64,000 nucleotides of DNA, taken from Chloroflexota bacterium (GTDB lineage: Bacteria; Chloroflexota; UBA6077; FW602-bin22; CADDYW01). The stretch spans positions 1 through 64,000 of the forward strand of contig JAJPIK010000053.1 in NCBI GenBank assembly GCA_021324795.1, written 5' to 3'. Positions 1 to 8,460 of this stretch are shown in pieces. Positions within the stretch are counted from its first letter, which is position 1. Each line of letters opens with the position of its first letter. The notes under the pieces are model-generated. The model saw nothing but the letters and a program-made list of their open reading frames with translations. It searched no databases and had not been told where the DNA came from. Position numbers and translations under genes: made by a program.

Positions 1-110
1 CCTGCGCGAGCATCGCCTGGCTCGTTAGAGACGGAGCACTTGCTCGCGGCGGCTGAGCCGGGGTCGGCCACTACGGTACAACTCTTTGTAGGCCACGAAG
101 TTCCAGGCGG
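1..110. other. Window edge, no gene recognised
   Basis: These bases lie downstream of the minus-strand permease gene. I see no reading frame with recognisable family motifs on either strand and no clear terminator hairpin. A gene running off the left edge cannot be excluded. Confidence 0.4.
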
Positions 111-989
111 CTATCCTTTTAGCCCACTCGTCACGATACCTTGGACGAAGTAGCGCTGTGCCGAGAAAAAGAGCACGATGATTGGCAGAGTGGCAATGAC
201 GCTCCCGGCCATGAGCAGATGGTCCTTCGGCTCGCCCGGATCGCCGACGTAACTCTTCAGCGAGTACAGACCAAGAGGAATCGTGAAGTTCGACGGCGTA
301 TTAAGAAAAATCAAGGGAGCGAAGAAATCATTCCAGCTAAAGATGAAAGTGAAGACGGCGACCGTTGCCAGGGCCGGCTTCGAGTTGGGCAGGAGTACCC
401 GGAGTAGAATGTCAAGGCGGCTCGCGCCGTCGATCATCGCGGCTTCGTCGAGCTCGAAGGGAATCGTCGTCAGGAACTGGCGCAGAAGGAAGATGTTGAA
501 GGCGCCACCGCCAAAGAAAGACGGCACGATCAATGGCTTCAAGGTATCCAGCCAGTGGATCTGCTTGAAGACCAGAAACAGCGGAATGATCGTCACTTCT
601 TGCGGCAGAATCATGGTGGCCAGGCAGAGGGCGAAAAGCCCATTGCGCATGGGGAATCGGAAGCGCACGAAGCCGTAGGCGACGACGAAGGAGCTCGCGG
701 TCGCGCCGATCAGGCTCAAGCCAGTCACGATCAGGCTATTTTGAAAATAGGTACCGAACTGAATGCTGGTCCAAGCCTGGTAATAGTTTCCCCACTGGAT
801 AACGTGAGGAATGAGGGTTGGCGGATACGCCTCGACCTCGACTGCGGTTTTGAGCGAGCTACTCAGCGTCCAGACGAAAGGAAAAATGAAGATCACCGAC
901 AACATGATCGTGAATGCATAGAGCAGAACACGACCAGTGAGATTGGGAATCGAAAGGGGGCGTTTGCGGGTAAGGATTGTCGTGCTCAT
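111..989 (-). CDS. Carbohydrate ABC transporter permease, MalG/UgpE type
   Basis: This 292-residue inner-membrane protein is the second permease of a binding-protein-dependent sugar importer. It has about six hydrophobic segments, and the EAA loop that contacts the ATPase is visible as DEAAMIDGASRLDILLRVLLP near the middle, with the expected EAA-x3-G spacing. The C-terminus (QRYFVQGIVTSGLKG) is the usual end of the MalG branch. It lies 31 bp downstream of the MalF-type permease and in the same direction as the binding protein, so the three form one operon. No ATPase gene follows; such systems often share an MsmK/UgpC-type ATPase encoded elsewhere. The substrate cannot be read from the permease. 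Confidence 0.93.
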   Translation of the reverse strand: MSTTILTRKRPLSIPNLTGRVLLYAFTIMLSVIFIFPFVWTLSSSLKTAVEVEAYPPTLIPHVIQWGNYYQAWTSIQFGTYFQNSLIVTGLSLIGATASSFVVAYGFVRFRFPMRNGLFALCLATMILPQEVTIIPLFLVFKQIHWLDTLKPLIVPSFFGGGAFNIFLLRQFLTTIPFELDEAAMIDGASRLDILLRVLLPNSKPALATVAVFTFIFSWNDFFAPLIFLNTPSNFTIPLGLYSLKSYVGDPGEPKDHLLMAGSVIATLPIIVLFFSAQRYFVQGIVTSGLKG

Positions 990-1020
990 CGTACCTACCT
1001 CGGCATGGACCTCGCGGCCA

Positions 1021-2007
1021 TCAACGCAAGCTCTCGTAATAGACCCAGCGGTTTGACAGCTTCATCTGGATCAATGTAATCGTCAAGACGATGGCAAAGA
1101 GGATCCACGCCAGCGCACAGGCATATCCCATATCAAAGCTCGAGAAGGCTTGAATGTAGAGGTGCAGGGAATAGAAGTACGTGGCGTATGCTGGTCCACC
1201 GCCGGTGGTCACAAAGGCCAGCGCGAATACGCGGAAGCTGGAGATTACCCCCAGGATCAGCGTGAAGAGGATCGCTGGCGACATCAAGGGCACAGTGATG
1301 TGAAACCAGCGCTGGAAGGCATTCGCTCCGTCCGTTTTTGCCGCGTCGTACACGTCGGCCGGGATACCCTGTAAGCCGGCCAGGAAGATCAGCATGCGCT
1401 CGCCCCCGACGCCGGTCCAGAGCGCAACCATCATCAGCGAGGGCATTGCCCAGGTCAAGCTGTAGAGCCAGTTGGGGCCTTTGATACCGCTCACGTCGGC
1501 GATGACCGTGTTCAAAACGCCAACGTCCGGCTGGAGAATCCACATCCAGAGCAAGCCAGCCGCGACGACGGGGGTGAGCGAAGGCAGGAAGAAGCAGGTC
1601 CGGTAGATGGTCGTACCCTTGATACCCCGATTCAGCAAGGAAGCGGCGAGCAATGAACCGAGAACACCCAAAGGTACGCTCAGCGCGACCCAGGTAAACG
1701 TGCGCGTCAGCGCCGTCCAGAAGAGCGCATCACCTGAGCCAAACGGCTTGCCGGTGAAGGCATAGACGTAATTGTGGAGGCCGATCCAAACCGGGCTCGC
1801 CAGGATCTTGTAGTCGGTAAAGCTATAGTAAAGAGAGGCGAGCATCGGATAAGCGGTAAAGGCGACGAAGCCAATCAGCCAGGGAGAGATAAAGAGGAAG
1901 CCCTGAATGGCCTCGCGCCGTTGCGCGGGCGACAGCGACCCGAAGATCGCGAATGGCGGCGATGACCGGTAATTAGCGCCGGTCGCGGGGTGACTGCTGA
2001 CTCCCAT
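1021..2007 (-). CDS. Sugar ABC transporter permease, MalF/UgpA type
   Basis: This 328-residue protein with about six membrane helices is the first permease of the importer. An N-terminal cytoplasmic stretch of about 30 residues precedes the first helix (GFLFISPWLIGFVAFTAYPM), which is the typical MalF/UgpA beginning. The EAA-like loop reads DVYDAAKTDGANAFQRWFHI, with YDAAKTDGA replacing the canonical EAA. It sits between the solute-binding protein gene (129 bp gap with a strong hairpin) and the MalG-type permease. Length and topology are normal for the family. Confidence 0.93.
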   Translation of the reverse strand: MGVSSHPATGANYRSSPPFAIFGSLSPAQRREAIQGFLFISPWLIGFVAFTAYPMLASLYYSFTDYKILASPVWIGLHNYVYAFTGKPFGSGDALFWTALTRTFTWVALSVPLGVLGSLLAASLLNRGIKGTTIYRTCFFLPSLTPVVAAGLLWMWILQPDVGVLNTVIADVSGIKGPNWLYSLTWAMPSLMMVALWTGVGGERMLIFLAGLQGIPADVYDAAKTDGANAFQRWFHITVPLMSPAILFTLILGVISSFRVFALAFVTTGGGPAYATYFYSLHLYIQAFSSFDMGYACALAWILFAIVLTITLIQMKLSNRWVYYESLR

Positions 2008-2079
2008 AGCGAACGCGTTCTCCCAGGTAGTCGAGATAATCCGGTTCCCCGTATTGTATCATCTTGCTTCAAAATGGAT

Positions 2080-2117
2080 CAGGGGTCAGCGATCCGCCTC
2101 CGGATCCCTGACCCCTG
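2080..2117. repeat. Intercistronic hairpin in ABC operon
   Basis: A 10-bp perfect stem (CAGGGGTCAG at 2080-2089 with CTGACCCCTG at 2108-2117) is continued, after one mismatch, by a 5-bp inner stem (GATCC/GGATC) around a 6-nt loop. It lies between the binding protein gene and the first permease on the minus strand. Hairpins at this position are known in mal-type operons to protect the upstream binding-protein mRNA or partly end transcription; that role here is inference. Confidence 0.6.
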
Positions 2118-2135
2118 CTTCCTGACTCCGGCCGA

Positions 2136-3698
2136 CTACTGTGGTTTCGCGAGGATATCAGTGACGGCCTGCTGCAGTCCGGAGATGAAGGTACTGTCCG
2201 GCTGGCTCTTGCCAAGCCAGATCGTGTCGAGGTTGTTGAACAAGGCCGTCTCGATCTCGGGCTCGCGGAGGTTCTTCGGCCGCCACATCCCCCGCTCCTC
2301 TTGCGTGGTGCACTTCTGCTGGAGCTGAAGGAAGGGGTCACTGGCGTACGGCCCCAGATCGTCCAGATTGTCAATGCGGCCGGTCAGATAGCCGTTGAAT
2401 TTGCCGACCAGGTAGGCAAAACGCTTATCGGCCAAGGCGTAGGTGAGGGTGAACGCTTCGTCCTTGTACTTGGATGCCGCGGTGACACTGTGGGTGTCGA
2501 TCGCCGAGAGCCAGCCCATTGCCTTGGGGCCACGCGGAAGTTGGATCACCTTCATCTGAAAGGCGTCTTTCACGGCGTTGCGAGCCTGGAAGTGGAACGA
2601 CCGCTGATTGTTCACCATCGCGAGCTTCTGAGCCGCGAATAACGACACCACACCACCGCTTGGCACTGAATCACCCAGTGGATGCACTTTATCCACCACG
2701 ATCATCTGATACATCCACTGGAGCCAGTCCTTGAATGGCTGTTGATCGATCAGTGCCTTTGTCCCGTCAGGTGAAAGAATGTCGCCTCCAAAAGAACGGA
2801 CGCCATCGGTGATGCCCTGGATGTCGCCCGGGTTAATGTCGTAGAAGAAGCCGTACACGTCACGGCGGTCGGCTGGGCCCTTGGTAAGCTTGACTGCCCA
2901 GGAGTGGAGATCGTCCCAGGTGTTGCCATAGACCGGGGGTTCGGGAATGCCAGCCTTCTTGAACATGTCAAGGTTGATCCAGACATAGCAGGCACCTGGG
3001 TGACCGGTCTTGGGCATGCCGTACATTTTCCCGTTGTAAGTCAAGGAGTCAGTGATTGCTTTGACCCACTCGTCCTTGGAGATCTTGTACGAAGCCATGT
3101 AAGAGTCAACTGGCTCCAGAACGTTCGCGACCACTAGGTGGGTATGACCGGCTTGCACGTCGCTGGTCCAGGTGAGGTCGCCGATCGTGCCGGCCGCCGC
3201 CAGGGAGATGATCTTCGGGAAGTAATTGGCATCGCCCGGGATCGGCTCGAGGGTGACCTTGTTGCCGGTCTGCTGCATCCACTCGCCGGGGCGGTAGACG
3301 TAGATCGCGGCTTCCGACTTGTCGCCACCGGTGCGCATGTGGAAACGCAGAGTAATCGGCTGAGCCGACTTCGGCGGCTTGGCGATGAGGTCAGGCGGTG
3401 GGGCGCCGGCATCAGCAGCGATCGGCGTGCTGCCGGGTGTCGCGACGATGATCGAGGCCGGAATCGGCGTTGGCTGCACCGCGGCGCCGGCTGGCTGGAC
3501 ATTCGCCGGGGCCGTTGCAGCCGGCGCTTGCGAATTCGGGGCCGGAGAAGGGGCACTGCTGCTGCTGGTACCACTGGTCGTTGTACTACTCGCGGTATTG
3601 CTACTGCCACCACACGCGGTCAAGAGCGCTCCAAAACCGAAGGCGAGACTAACCGCGCCTATTCCACGTAGGGCTTGTCGTCGGCTGAGTTTCTCCAT
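2136..3698 (-). CDS. Extracellular solute-binding lipoprotein (family 1)
   Basis: This 520-residue protein captures the substrate for the two downstream permeases. The N-terminus carries a twin-arginine-like SRRQAL stretch, a hydrophobic segment and a lipobox ending at Cys29 (LLTACGG), so it should be an anchored lipoprotein. A long Ser/Thr/Pro/Ala linker (about 30-105) tethers the binding domain. The mature part keeps the sugar-binding family pattern (LRFHMRTGG, YRPGEWMQQTG, TIGDLTW). It is a clear paralog of the protein encoded at 42046-43593. It is first in a minus-strand operon and is transcribed divergently from the dehydrogenase at 3916. Substrate is unknown, probably an oligosaccharide. 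Confidence 0.93.
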   Translation of the reverse strand: MEKLSRRQALRGIGAVSLAFGFGALLTACGGSSNTASSTTTSGTSSSSAPSPAPNSQAPAATAPANVQPAGAAVQPTPIPASIIVATPGSTPIAADAGAPPPDLIAKPPKSAQPITLRFHMRTGGDKSEAAIYVYRPGEWMQQTGNKVTLEPIPGDANYFPKIISLAAAGTIGDLTWTSDVQAGHTHLVVANVLEPVDSYMASYKISKDEWVKAITDSLTYNGKMYGMPKTGHPGACYVWINLDMFKKAGIPEPPVYGNTWDDLHSWAVKLTKGPADRRDVYGFFYDINPGDIQGITDGVRSFGGDILSPDGTKALIDQQPFKDWLQWMYQMIVVDKVHPLGDSVPSGGVVSLFAAQKLAMVNNQRSFHFQARNAVKDAFQMKVIQLPRGPKAMGWLSAIDTHSVTAASKYKDEAFTLTYALADKRFAYLVGKFNGYLTGRIDNLDDLGPYASDPFLQLQQKCTTQEERGMWRPKNLREPEIETALFNNLDTIWLGKSQPDSTFISGLQQAVTDILAKPQ

Positions 3699-3915
3699 AG
3701 AACTCCTCCCAAGAATGCGCGCCCAGTATACACGCCATGAGGAAGGCCGTCAATCGGGCGATTCAGGTTTTCACGTGGTGCACCGGGAATATTTGGCCAC
3801 CTTATTGGCTGGCGCTCCCGAGAACGTGCAGCTTGACGTCTTCCACGGCCAGCACGAATGGCATGGTATCCTAGCATACGAATGGATGAGTAAGAAACTT
3901 TAGGAGGACAGTCCC

Positions 3916-4920
3916 ATGCGCGCGCGTCGTCTCGTTTCGGTCGCACCCTATCAGATGGATGTCGAGGAGTACGAGCTGAGCGATACGCCGCCGGCCGGTC
4001 AGGTGCTGGTCCAGGCCAGGGTCACCGCGGTCAGCGCTGGGACCGAGGTCGCGAACTATCGCGGCATCACCAAGAATCGGCCGGCCGATTCGACCAAGCC
4101 ATACTATCCAGGCTATTCCTTTGCCGGTAAGGTTCTCGCGGTTGGCGACAGGGTAAGTGGCTTCCAGGTCGGTGACCGGGTCTGCGGCATGGTCAACCAT
4201 CTTTCGCACGGACTCGCTGATCCGTCTCGCATCGCACCGATTCCCGATGGCGTGACTGACGAGCAGGCGGCGATGTCGACCCTGGGGATCATCGTCCTCA
4301 ATGCGGTGCGCAAGCCATCAATTCAGCTTGGCGAAAGCGTCGCCGTTGTCGGCGCTGGCTTGATTGGCCAACTGGCCAGCCAGCTCGCTCGTCTCGCCGG
4401 GGGCCGGCCGGTGGTGTCGCTTGACTTCCTGGCGGCGCGGCGTGAGCTGGCGGCCAAGAACGGCGCCGACGCCGCGCTCGACCCGAACGAGCCAGGCACT
4501 CAGGCCGCGCTCGAGCGTCTTGCACCGGGTGGCTTCAACGTTGTCTTCGAGGCGACCGGCAGCAACCTCGCAGTGAATCCGGCGATCAAACTCGCGGCGC
4601 GTGGTGGTCGTGTCGTCTTGTTGGGGAGCACGCGCGGTCTGGTCGATCAGTTCGATCCCTATGGTGACGTCCACCTGAAAGGGCTGACGATCATCGGTGC
4701 TCACATCACCACCCACATGGAAGCGCCAAACCTTGCTAACCCCTGGACACCCCTCGCCAATCGCCGGGTGATTCTCGACCTGATTCGCCGGGGCGAGCTG
4801 AACGTCGACTCCCTGATCAGCCATCGGGTCGCGCCGAGCGAGGCTGGAAAGATCTACGCCGGTCTTGCCGAGAATCCTTCTGGCTACTTCGGCGTGATCT
4901 TCGACTGGTCGCGGCTCTGA
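3916..4920 (+). CDS. Medium-chain zinc-type alcohol/polyol dehydrogenase
   Basis: This 334-residue cytoplasmic oxidoreductase has an N-terminal GroES-like domain (about 1-125) and a Rossmann domain whose nucleotide loop reads VVGAGLIGQLASQLA near residue 143. The GHE zinc motif of classical alcohol dehydrogenases is not obvious, which fits the zinc-poor sugar or threonine-dehydrogenase-like branch. The start is set by a strong TAGGAGGACAG site at 3901-3911. Being divergent from the sugar importer suggests a role in oxidising an imported polyol or sugar, but the substrate is not determined. Confidence 0.88.
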   Translation: MRARRLVSVAPYQMDVEEYELSDTPPAGQVLVQARVTAVSAGTEVANYRGITKNRPADSTKPYYPGYSFAGKVLAVGDRVSGFQVGDRVCGMVNHLSHGLADPSRIAPIPDGVTDEQAAMSTLGIIVLNAVRKPSIQLGESVAVVGAGLIGQLASQLARLAGGRPVVSLDFLAARRELAAKNGADAALDPNEPGTQAALERLAPGGFNVVFEATGSNLAVNPAIKLAARGGRVVLLGSTRGLVDQFDPYGDVHLKGLTIIGAHITTHMEAPNLANPWTPLANRRVILDLIRRGELNVDSLISHRVAPSEAGKIYAGLAENPSGYFGVIFDWSRL

Positions 4921-4948
4921 GAGGAGAATCCTCAGCTCCAGCGCAGCC

Positions 4949-5374
4949 CTAACCCGATGCTCGAAATGGATTTCTGACGACAACTCCGTCGTAGATCTGG
5001 CCATCGTTTAAATCCTCTGACCAGAGGGTCAAGACGCCTGCCTTGCCTGCTGCGATCAGAATCATGGCGTCCCAAAACGATACTTTCCAGCGTCTGCTCG
5101 CATCAATCGCTACCAGCACGTCTTCGTGGGCCGGCTCGATCACCCGCCAGGTAGCTAGGTCGGCGACAATAGATCGAGCATTCTCCGGTGACAATCGGGC
5201 GGGAACCTTACGCGTCAGGGTCACGTACAGCTCCTGGAGCACCTGGACGCTGATGACGCCCGCGCCAGACTCCCAGAGGCGTTCGACGAGTTGCCGCGCC
5301 TGATCACGCTTTTCCGACGCTGTCTGATCGTAGGCGTAGACAAGGACGTTCGTGTCGCAGAATTCACCGCTCAT
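4949..5374 (-). CDS. PIN-domain toxin (VapC-like ribonuclease)
   Basis: This 141-residue protein fits a PIN nuclease that cleaves RNA when freed from its antitoxin. The acidic residues are in place: FCDTNVLVYAYD at the start, a central ELYVTLTRK segment, SFWDAMILIAA and a late SEDLNDGQ. The ATG at 5374 is chosen because the longer upstream frame overlaps the antitoxin with unrelated sequence. It overlaps the antitoxin gene by 11 bp, which is typical translational coupling. The PIN ending GQIYDGVVVRNPF is complete. Confidence 0.88.
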   Translation of the reverse strand: MSGEFCDTNVLVYAYDQTASEKRDQARQLVERLWESGAGVISVQVLQELYVTLTRKVPARLSPENARSIVADLATWRVIEPAHEDVLVAIDASRRWKVSFWDAMILIAAGKAGVLTLWSEDLNDGQIYDGVVVRNPFRASG

Positions 5375-5606
5375 GGAGGTCTTCACGCGCCCAGCCGAGG
5401 TAGCCTCCGGTCCCAAGTGGCAAGCCGGTCGCAAGCAGTGCTCGTTGGCGCTTCTCGGCGTCGCGATACGCCCGATTCCGCCGCGTGTATTCCTCGAGAA
5501 TCGTCGCCACGTAGCGCGAGAGCGACATGCCCCGATCAACCGCCTGGTGTTGCGCTTCACGGAGCAAATCTTCGGGCAGCGAGATCGTTACGTTGCGGTG
5601 TTCCAT
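5364..5606 (-). CDS. Ribbon-helix-helix antitoxin partner of PIN toxin
   Basis: This protein of about 80 residues begins with a ribbon-helix-helix DNA-binding pattern (RNVTISLPEDLLREAQ followed by a helix with SLSRYVATILEEY). Such antitoxins neutralise the downstream toxin and repress their own operon. The start is uncertain: GTG at 5633, ATG at 5621 and ATG at 5606 are all in frame. 5606 is favoured because the conserved MxxRNVTISLP beginning follows directly. It is first in the two-gene operon. Confidence 0.8.
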   Translation of the reverse strand: MEHRNVTISLPEDLLREAQHQAVDRGMSLSRYVATILEEYTRRNRAYRDAEKRQRALLATGLPLGTGGYLGWAREDLHER

Positions 5607-5674
5607 CGCCTTTTCACTCATTCCGTGATTCACGATTTCAGTGTACCATCGCTAACCCGACCTGGCAAGCACCG

Positions 5675-5703
5675 TTGACGGCCCCAATAGGATTTGCTAG
5701 ATT
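5675..5703 (+). promoter_or_regulatory. Candidate housekeeping promoter for binding protein gene
   Basis: TTGACG at 5675-5680 and TAGATT at 5698-5703 are separated by 17 bp and lie about 100 bp before the start codon at 5806. Both boxes match the sigma-70-type consensus at four or five of six positions. Confidence 0.5.
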
Positions 5704-5805
5704 GTGCCCACTCAGGGGCAGGCCATGGCTGGTTCGCCTTCGTGGCCGCCGAGATTGCCCGCAGATGAATTATGATTCGAGAAAGGGGTCGGTAAGAAGA
5801 AAACC

Positions 5806-7275
5806 ATGGCGAACAATTCTCGACAGCTCGGATTTTCTGGGCGTTCGCTCCGGCGTCGTTCCATTTTAGGGTGGGCGCTGGCTGGAAGCGCCGGTGCGCT
5901 GCTCGCCGCCTGTTCTCAGCCGCCGTCGGTACCGACTCAATCGGCGGCTTCGGCTCCGGTGACTCGGCCCACCGCTGCTCCGGCAATACTGCCGACGGCC
6001 GGTCCCACCAGCGTATCGACCCAGGCCGCCGCGTCGCCGGCCGTGCCCGCGGCAACCGCGGCGAAGTCGGCAGCAACCGGCACGGTCGACTTCACCCACT
6101 GGTTGATCGGTGGCTCGCAGGGGGTACCGACCGCCAAGCAGATCGATGACCTCTGGGCAAAGCAGTTCCCGTCGATCACTCTCAAAGATGAGATTCCAAA
6201 CGGCGATTACTGGACGGCTGTTCTCACGCGCCTGGCCGGCGGCGACGCGCCCGACGTGATGGCGATCGACAACTACAACATCACTGCATTGGCTGTCAAA
6301 GGCGGTGCGATGCCACTCGACGACCTGATCAAGAGCACCAATTACGATCTCAGTATCTTCTATCCGATCTCATTGATCGAAGGCGTCTACCAGGGCAAGC
6401 GCTACGGTCTTCCCTACATCGGCAGCACCCGAGTCTTGGGATATAACATCGACCTCTTCACCGCGGCCGGCCTCGATACACCGGATAAACCCTGGGATCA
6501 AGGCAAGTGGACCTGGGATAGCTTTCTCGAAGTCAGTCAGAAGCTGACGAAGAAGGACAGCAATGGCCGAGTAACCCAATTTGCCTTCCAGATCAACCAG
6601 ACCCTCTGGGGCATCACGCGCTGGATCTACGCCAACGGTGGTACGCTACTCAACGAGGATCTCACAAAGTGCAATCTTGACCAGCCACCGGCAATTCAAG
6701 CCGTCCAGTTCCTCCAAGACCTCATGTACAAGTATCACGTGGTGCCGACGGCGGAGGAATCGAAAGGAGTCAATCTCCAACAGATTGGACGGTTGGCGAT
6801 GTGGGGTGACTGGCGTGGCAACGTGATTTTCGAGCGCACGTTCAAGTTTAAGTGGGACATTACTTTGCCACCGATTGTCCCTTCTGTCGGCAAGAGTGCT
6901 CTGTACAAGGGTAATTCGATGGCGATTTACCCGAAAACGAAGAACCTCGACGCGGCCTGGCAATTCGCCCAGTTTATTTGCGGCCCGGAGGCAAGTAAGC
7001 TTTACACCAATCTCGGCGGAGCGACACCGGTCCAAACGCCCGAGGTCAAAGACGTGTTCCTGACCTCGTCGCCGCCGAAGAACAATCATTACTACCTGGA
7101 TCCGCTGAGCGAAAACTACGCGAAGCTCCTGCCTTTGAACCCGCATTGGCCAGAGATGGAGACGAAGGGCGAAAGTGCACTTCAGGAGATCTTCGTCGAG
7201 AAAAAGGACGTCAAGACAGTTCTCTCCCAACTGAAGTCTGGCCTCGAGCAAATCCTCGCGCAGCCGGCGCACTAA
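5806..7275 (+). CDS. Orphan extracellular solute-binding lipoprotein
   Basis: This 489-residue sugar-type binding protein has an Arg-rich N-terminus (SLRRRSI), a hydrophobic stretch and a lipobox ending at Cys36 (LLAACSQ). An Ala/Pro/Thr linker runs to about residue 85. Binding-protein motifs follow (GDAPDVMAIDNYN, YGLPYIGSTRVLGYN, MAIYPKTKNLDAAWQFAQFI). No permease is adjacent; instead an APH-like kinase and an acetamidase follow, so it may serve the permeases at 111-2007 or a distant set. It is only distantly similar to the paralogous pair at 2136 and 42046. Confidence 0.9.
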   Translation: MANNSRQLGFSGRSLRRRSILGWALAGSAGALLAACSQPPSVPTQSAASAPVTRPTAAPAILPTAGPTSVSTQAAASPAVPAATAAKSAATGTVDFTHWLIGGSQGVPTAKQIDDLWAKQFPSITLKDEIPNGDYWTAVLTRLAGGDAPDVMAIDNYNITALAVKGGAMPLDDLIKSTNYDLSIFYPISLIEGVYQGKRYGLPYIGSTRVLGYNIDLFTAAGLDTPDKPWDQGKWTWDSFLEVSQKLTKKDSNGRVTQFAFQINQTLWGITRWIYANGGTLLNEDLTKCNLDQPPAIQAVQFLQDLMYKYHVVPTAEESKGVNLQQIGRLAMWGDWRGNVIFERTFKFKWDITLPPIVPSVGKSALYKGNSMAIYPKTKNLDAAWQFAQFICGPEASKLYTNLGGATPVQTPEVKDVFLTSSPPKNNHYYLDPLSENYAKLLPLNPHWPEMETKGESALQEIFVEKKDVKTVLSQLKSGLEQILAQPAH

Positions 7276-7284
7276 AGGGGAATT

Positions 7285-7333
7285 TTTCGGGGCGAGGATC
7301 GGTGACTGAAAATCACCGATCCTCGCCCCGAAA
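7285..7333. repeat. Long perfect inverted repeat
   Basis: A 21-bp perfect stem (arms 7285-7305 and 7313-7333) encloses a 7-nt loop. It starts 9 bp after the binding-protein stop codon and ends 20 bp before the next gene. No T-tract follows either arm, but a T-run and an A-run form the ends of the stem. It could end or attenuate transcription, or be a small mobile or REP-like hairpin. Confidence 0.7.
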
Positions 7334-7353
7334 CTCTCATTGAGCGAACGTTG

Positions 7354-8460
7354 ATGGTGCATGACCTCGACGCACTCCTGGATGACTGGTCGCTAACTCG
7401 TCCGCGTTTCGTTCGTTCCGCCGAAGCGGGCACGAACAATCAATCGTTCCTCGTCGACACGCCAACCGGCCACTTCTTCCTCCGACTTTACCAGAACACC
7501 GCTGATCCTATCCGACTTCACTACGAGTTCGCGGTCTTGGAGCAGCTCGCGCAAGCCAGGCTACCATTTGCTGTCCCCGCGCCCATTCCAACGCGGACGG
7601 GTGAGGCGTTCGTTATCTGGTCACAATCCAAGCCCGACAGGTTGGCCGCGCTCTTCCCACTCATTCCCGGTCGGCCACCGCGGCTTGGCGATCCGTCGGA
7701 AGCTTTTTTGAGTGGCGTGGCCCTTGGACAGCTCGACAAGGCGCTGGCCAAGGTCAGCTTGCCGACGGAGCTGGTTCCGCTCGGCAGCTATGGTGAACTC
7801 CTGACCGGACCGCAAAGTCACAAGCTGATCGGGGACGCGATCGGGCAGCTTTCGCTCGAGACGCGGCAGCGCCGCGCCTTAGAACGAATCTTCACGCGGC
7901 TACGTGAGACGGTTCCCGGACTGTACGCTAACCTGCCCCGACAGACAATCCACGGCGACGTCGCGCGCAGCAATCTCCTCGTCGAGGCCGGTCGAGTCAC
8001 TGGCGTTCTCGACTTCGAGTTCGCCGGATGGGACCTGCGCGCGCTCGATCTGGCCTGCGGCCTAAGGTCCTTTGGCAGTGAGCTCTGGGACGCCGACGAG
8101 GTGTGGCCGGTCTTGCGGGCATTGATTGGCGGCTATCTGCAGGAGATCGCCCTCACCCCGGCCGAGATCCAGGCCGTGCCGACGCTGCTCCGTCTAAGCC
8201 ACGCGGCGATAGTGCTCCATCGCTTCGAGCGCTTTCAGAAAGGGCTGGCCGACGAGGCGGCGGTGAGGGCGCGAGCGCAGGCGATGCTCGATCGCGACAT
8301 CTGGCTGCAAGGGCATGGCGGGGAATTGGTGGCTATACTCGCCAATACGTCAACGGACTCATGCCACACTCAGAAAATTCCACTGGAGGACGGTCCATGC
8401 ACCGCATTCGGCGTGACCAGCTCATCTACGCCTTCTCGCCAGATGCACCACCGGTCTTGA
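7354..8460 (+). CDS. Aminoglycoside phosphotransferase/homoserine kinase-like kinase
   Basis: This 368-residue protein of the APH fold is probably a small-molecule kinase. The Brenner motif HGDVARSN (about residues 200-207) holds the catalytic Asp, and DFEFAGWDLRALDLA (from about 220) is the metal-binding DFE/DFD segment. It matches the homoserine kinase II/ThrB-like branch better than true resistance enzymes. The ATG at 7354 is preferred to the TTG three bases upstream. Its last 64 bp overlap the start of the acetamidase gene, so the extreme C-terminus (about 22 residues) is not expected to be conserved. Substrate unknown. Confidence 0.82.
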   Translation: MVHDLDALLDDWSLTRPRFVRSAEAGTNNQSFLVDTPTGHFFLRLYQNTADPIRLHYEFAVLEQLAQARLPFAVPAPIPTRTGEAFVIWSQSKPDRLAALFPLIPGRPPRLGDPSEAFLSGVALGQLDKALAKVSLPTELVPLGSYGELLTGPQSHKLIGDAIGQLSLETRQRRALERIFTRLRETVPGLYANLPRQTIHGDVARSNLLVEAGRVTGVLDFEFAGWDLRALDLACGLRSFGSELWDADEVWPVLRALIGGYLQEIALTPAEIQAVPTLLRLSHAAIVLHRFERFQKGLADEAAVRARAQAMLDRDIWLQGHGGELVAILANTSTDSCHTQKIPLEDGPCTAFGVTSSSTPSRQMHHRS

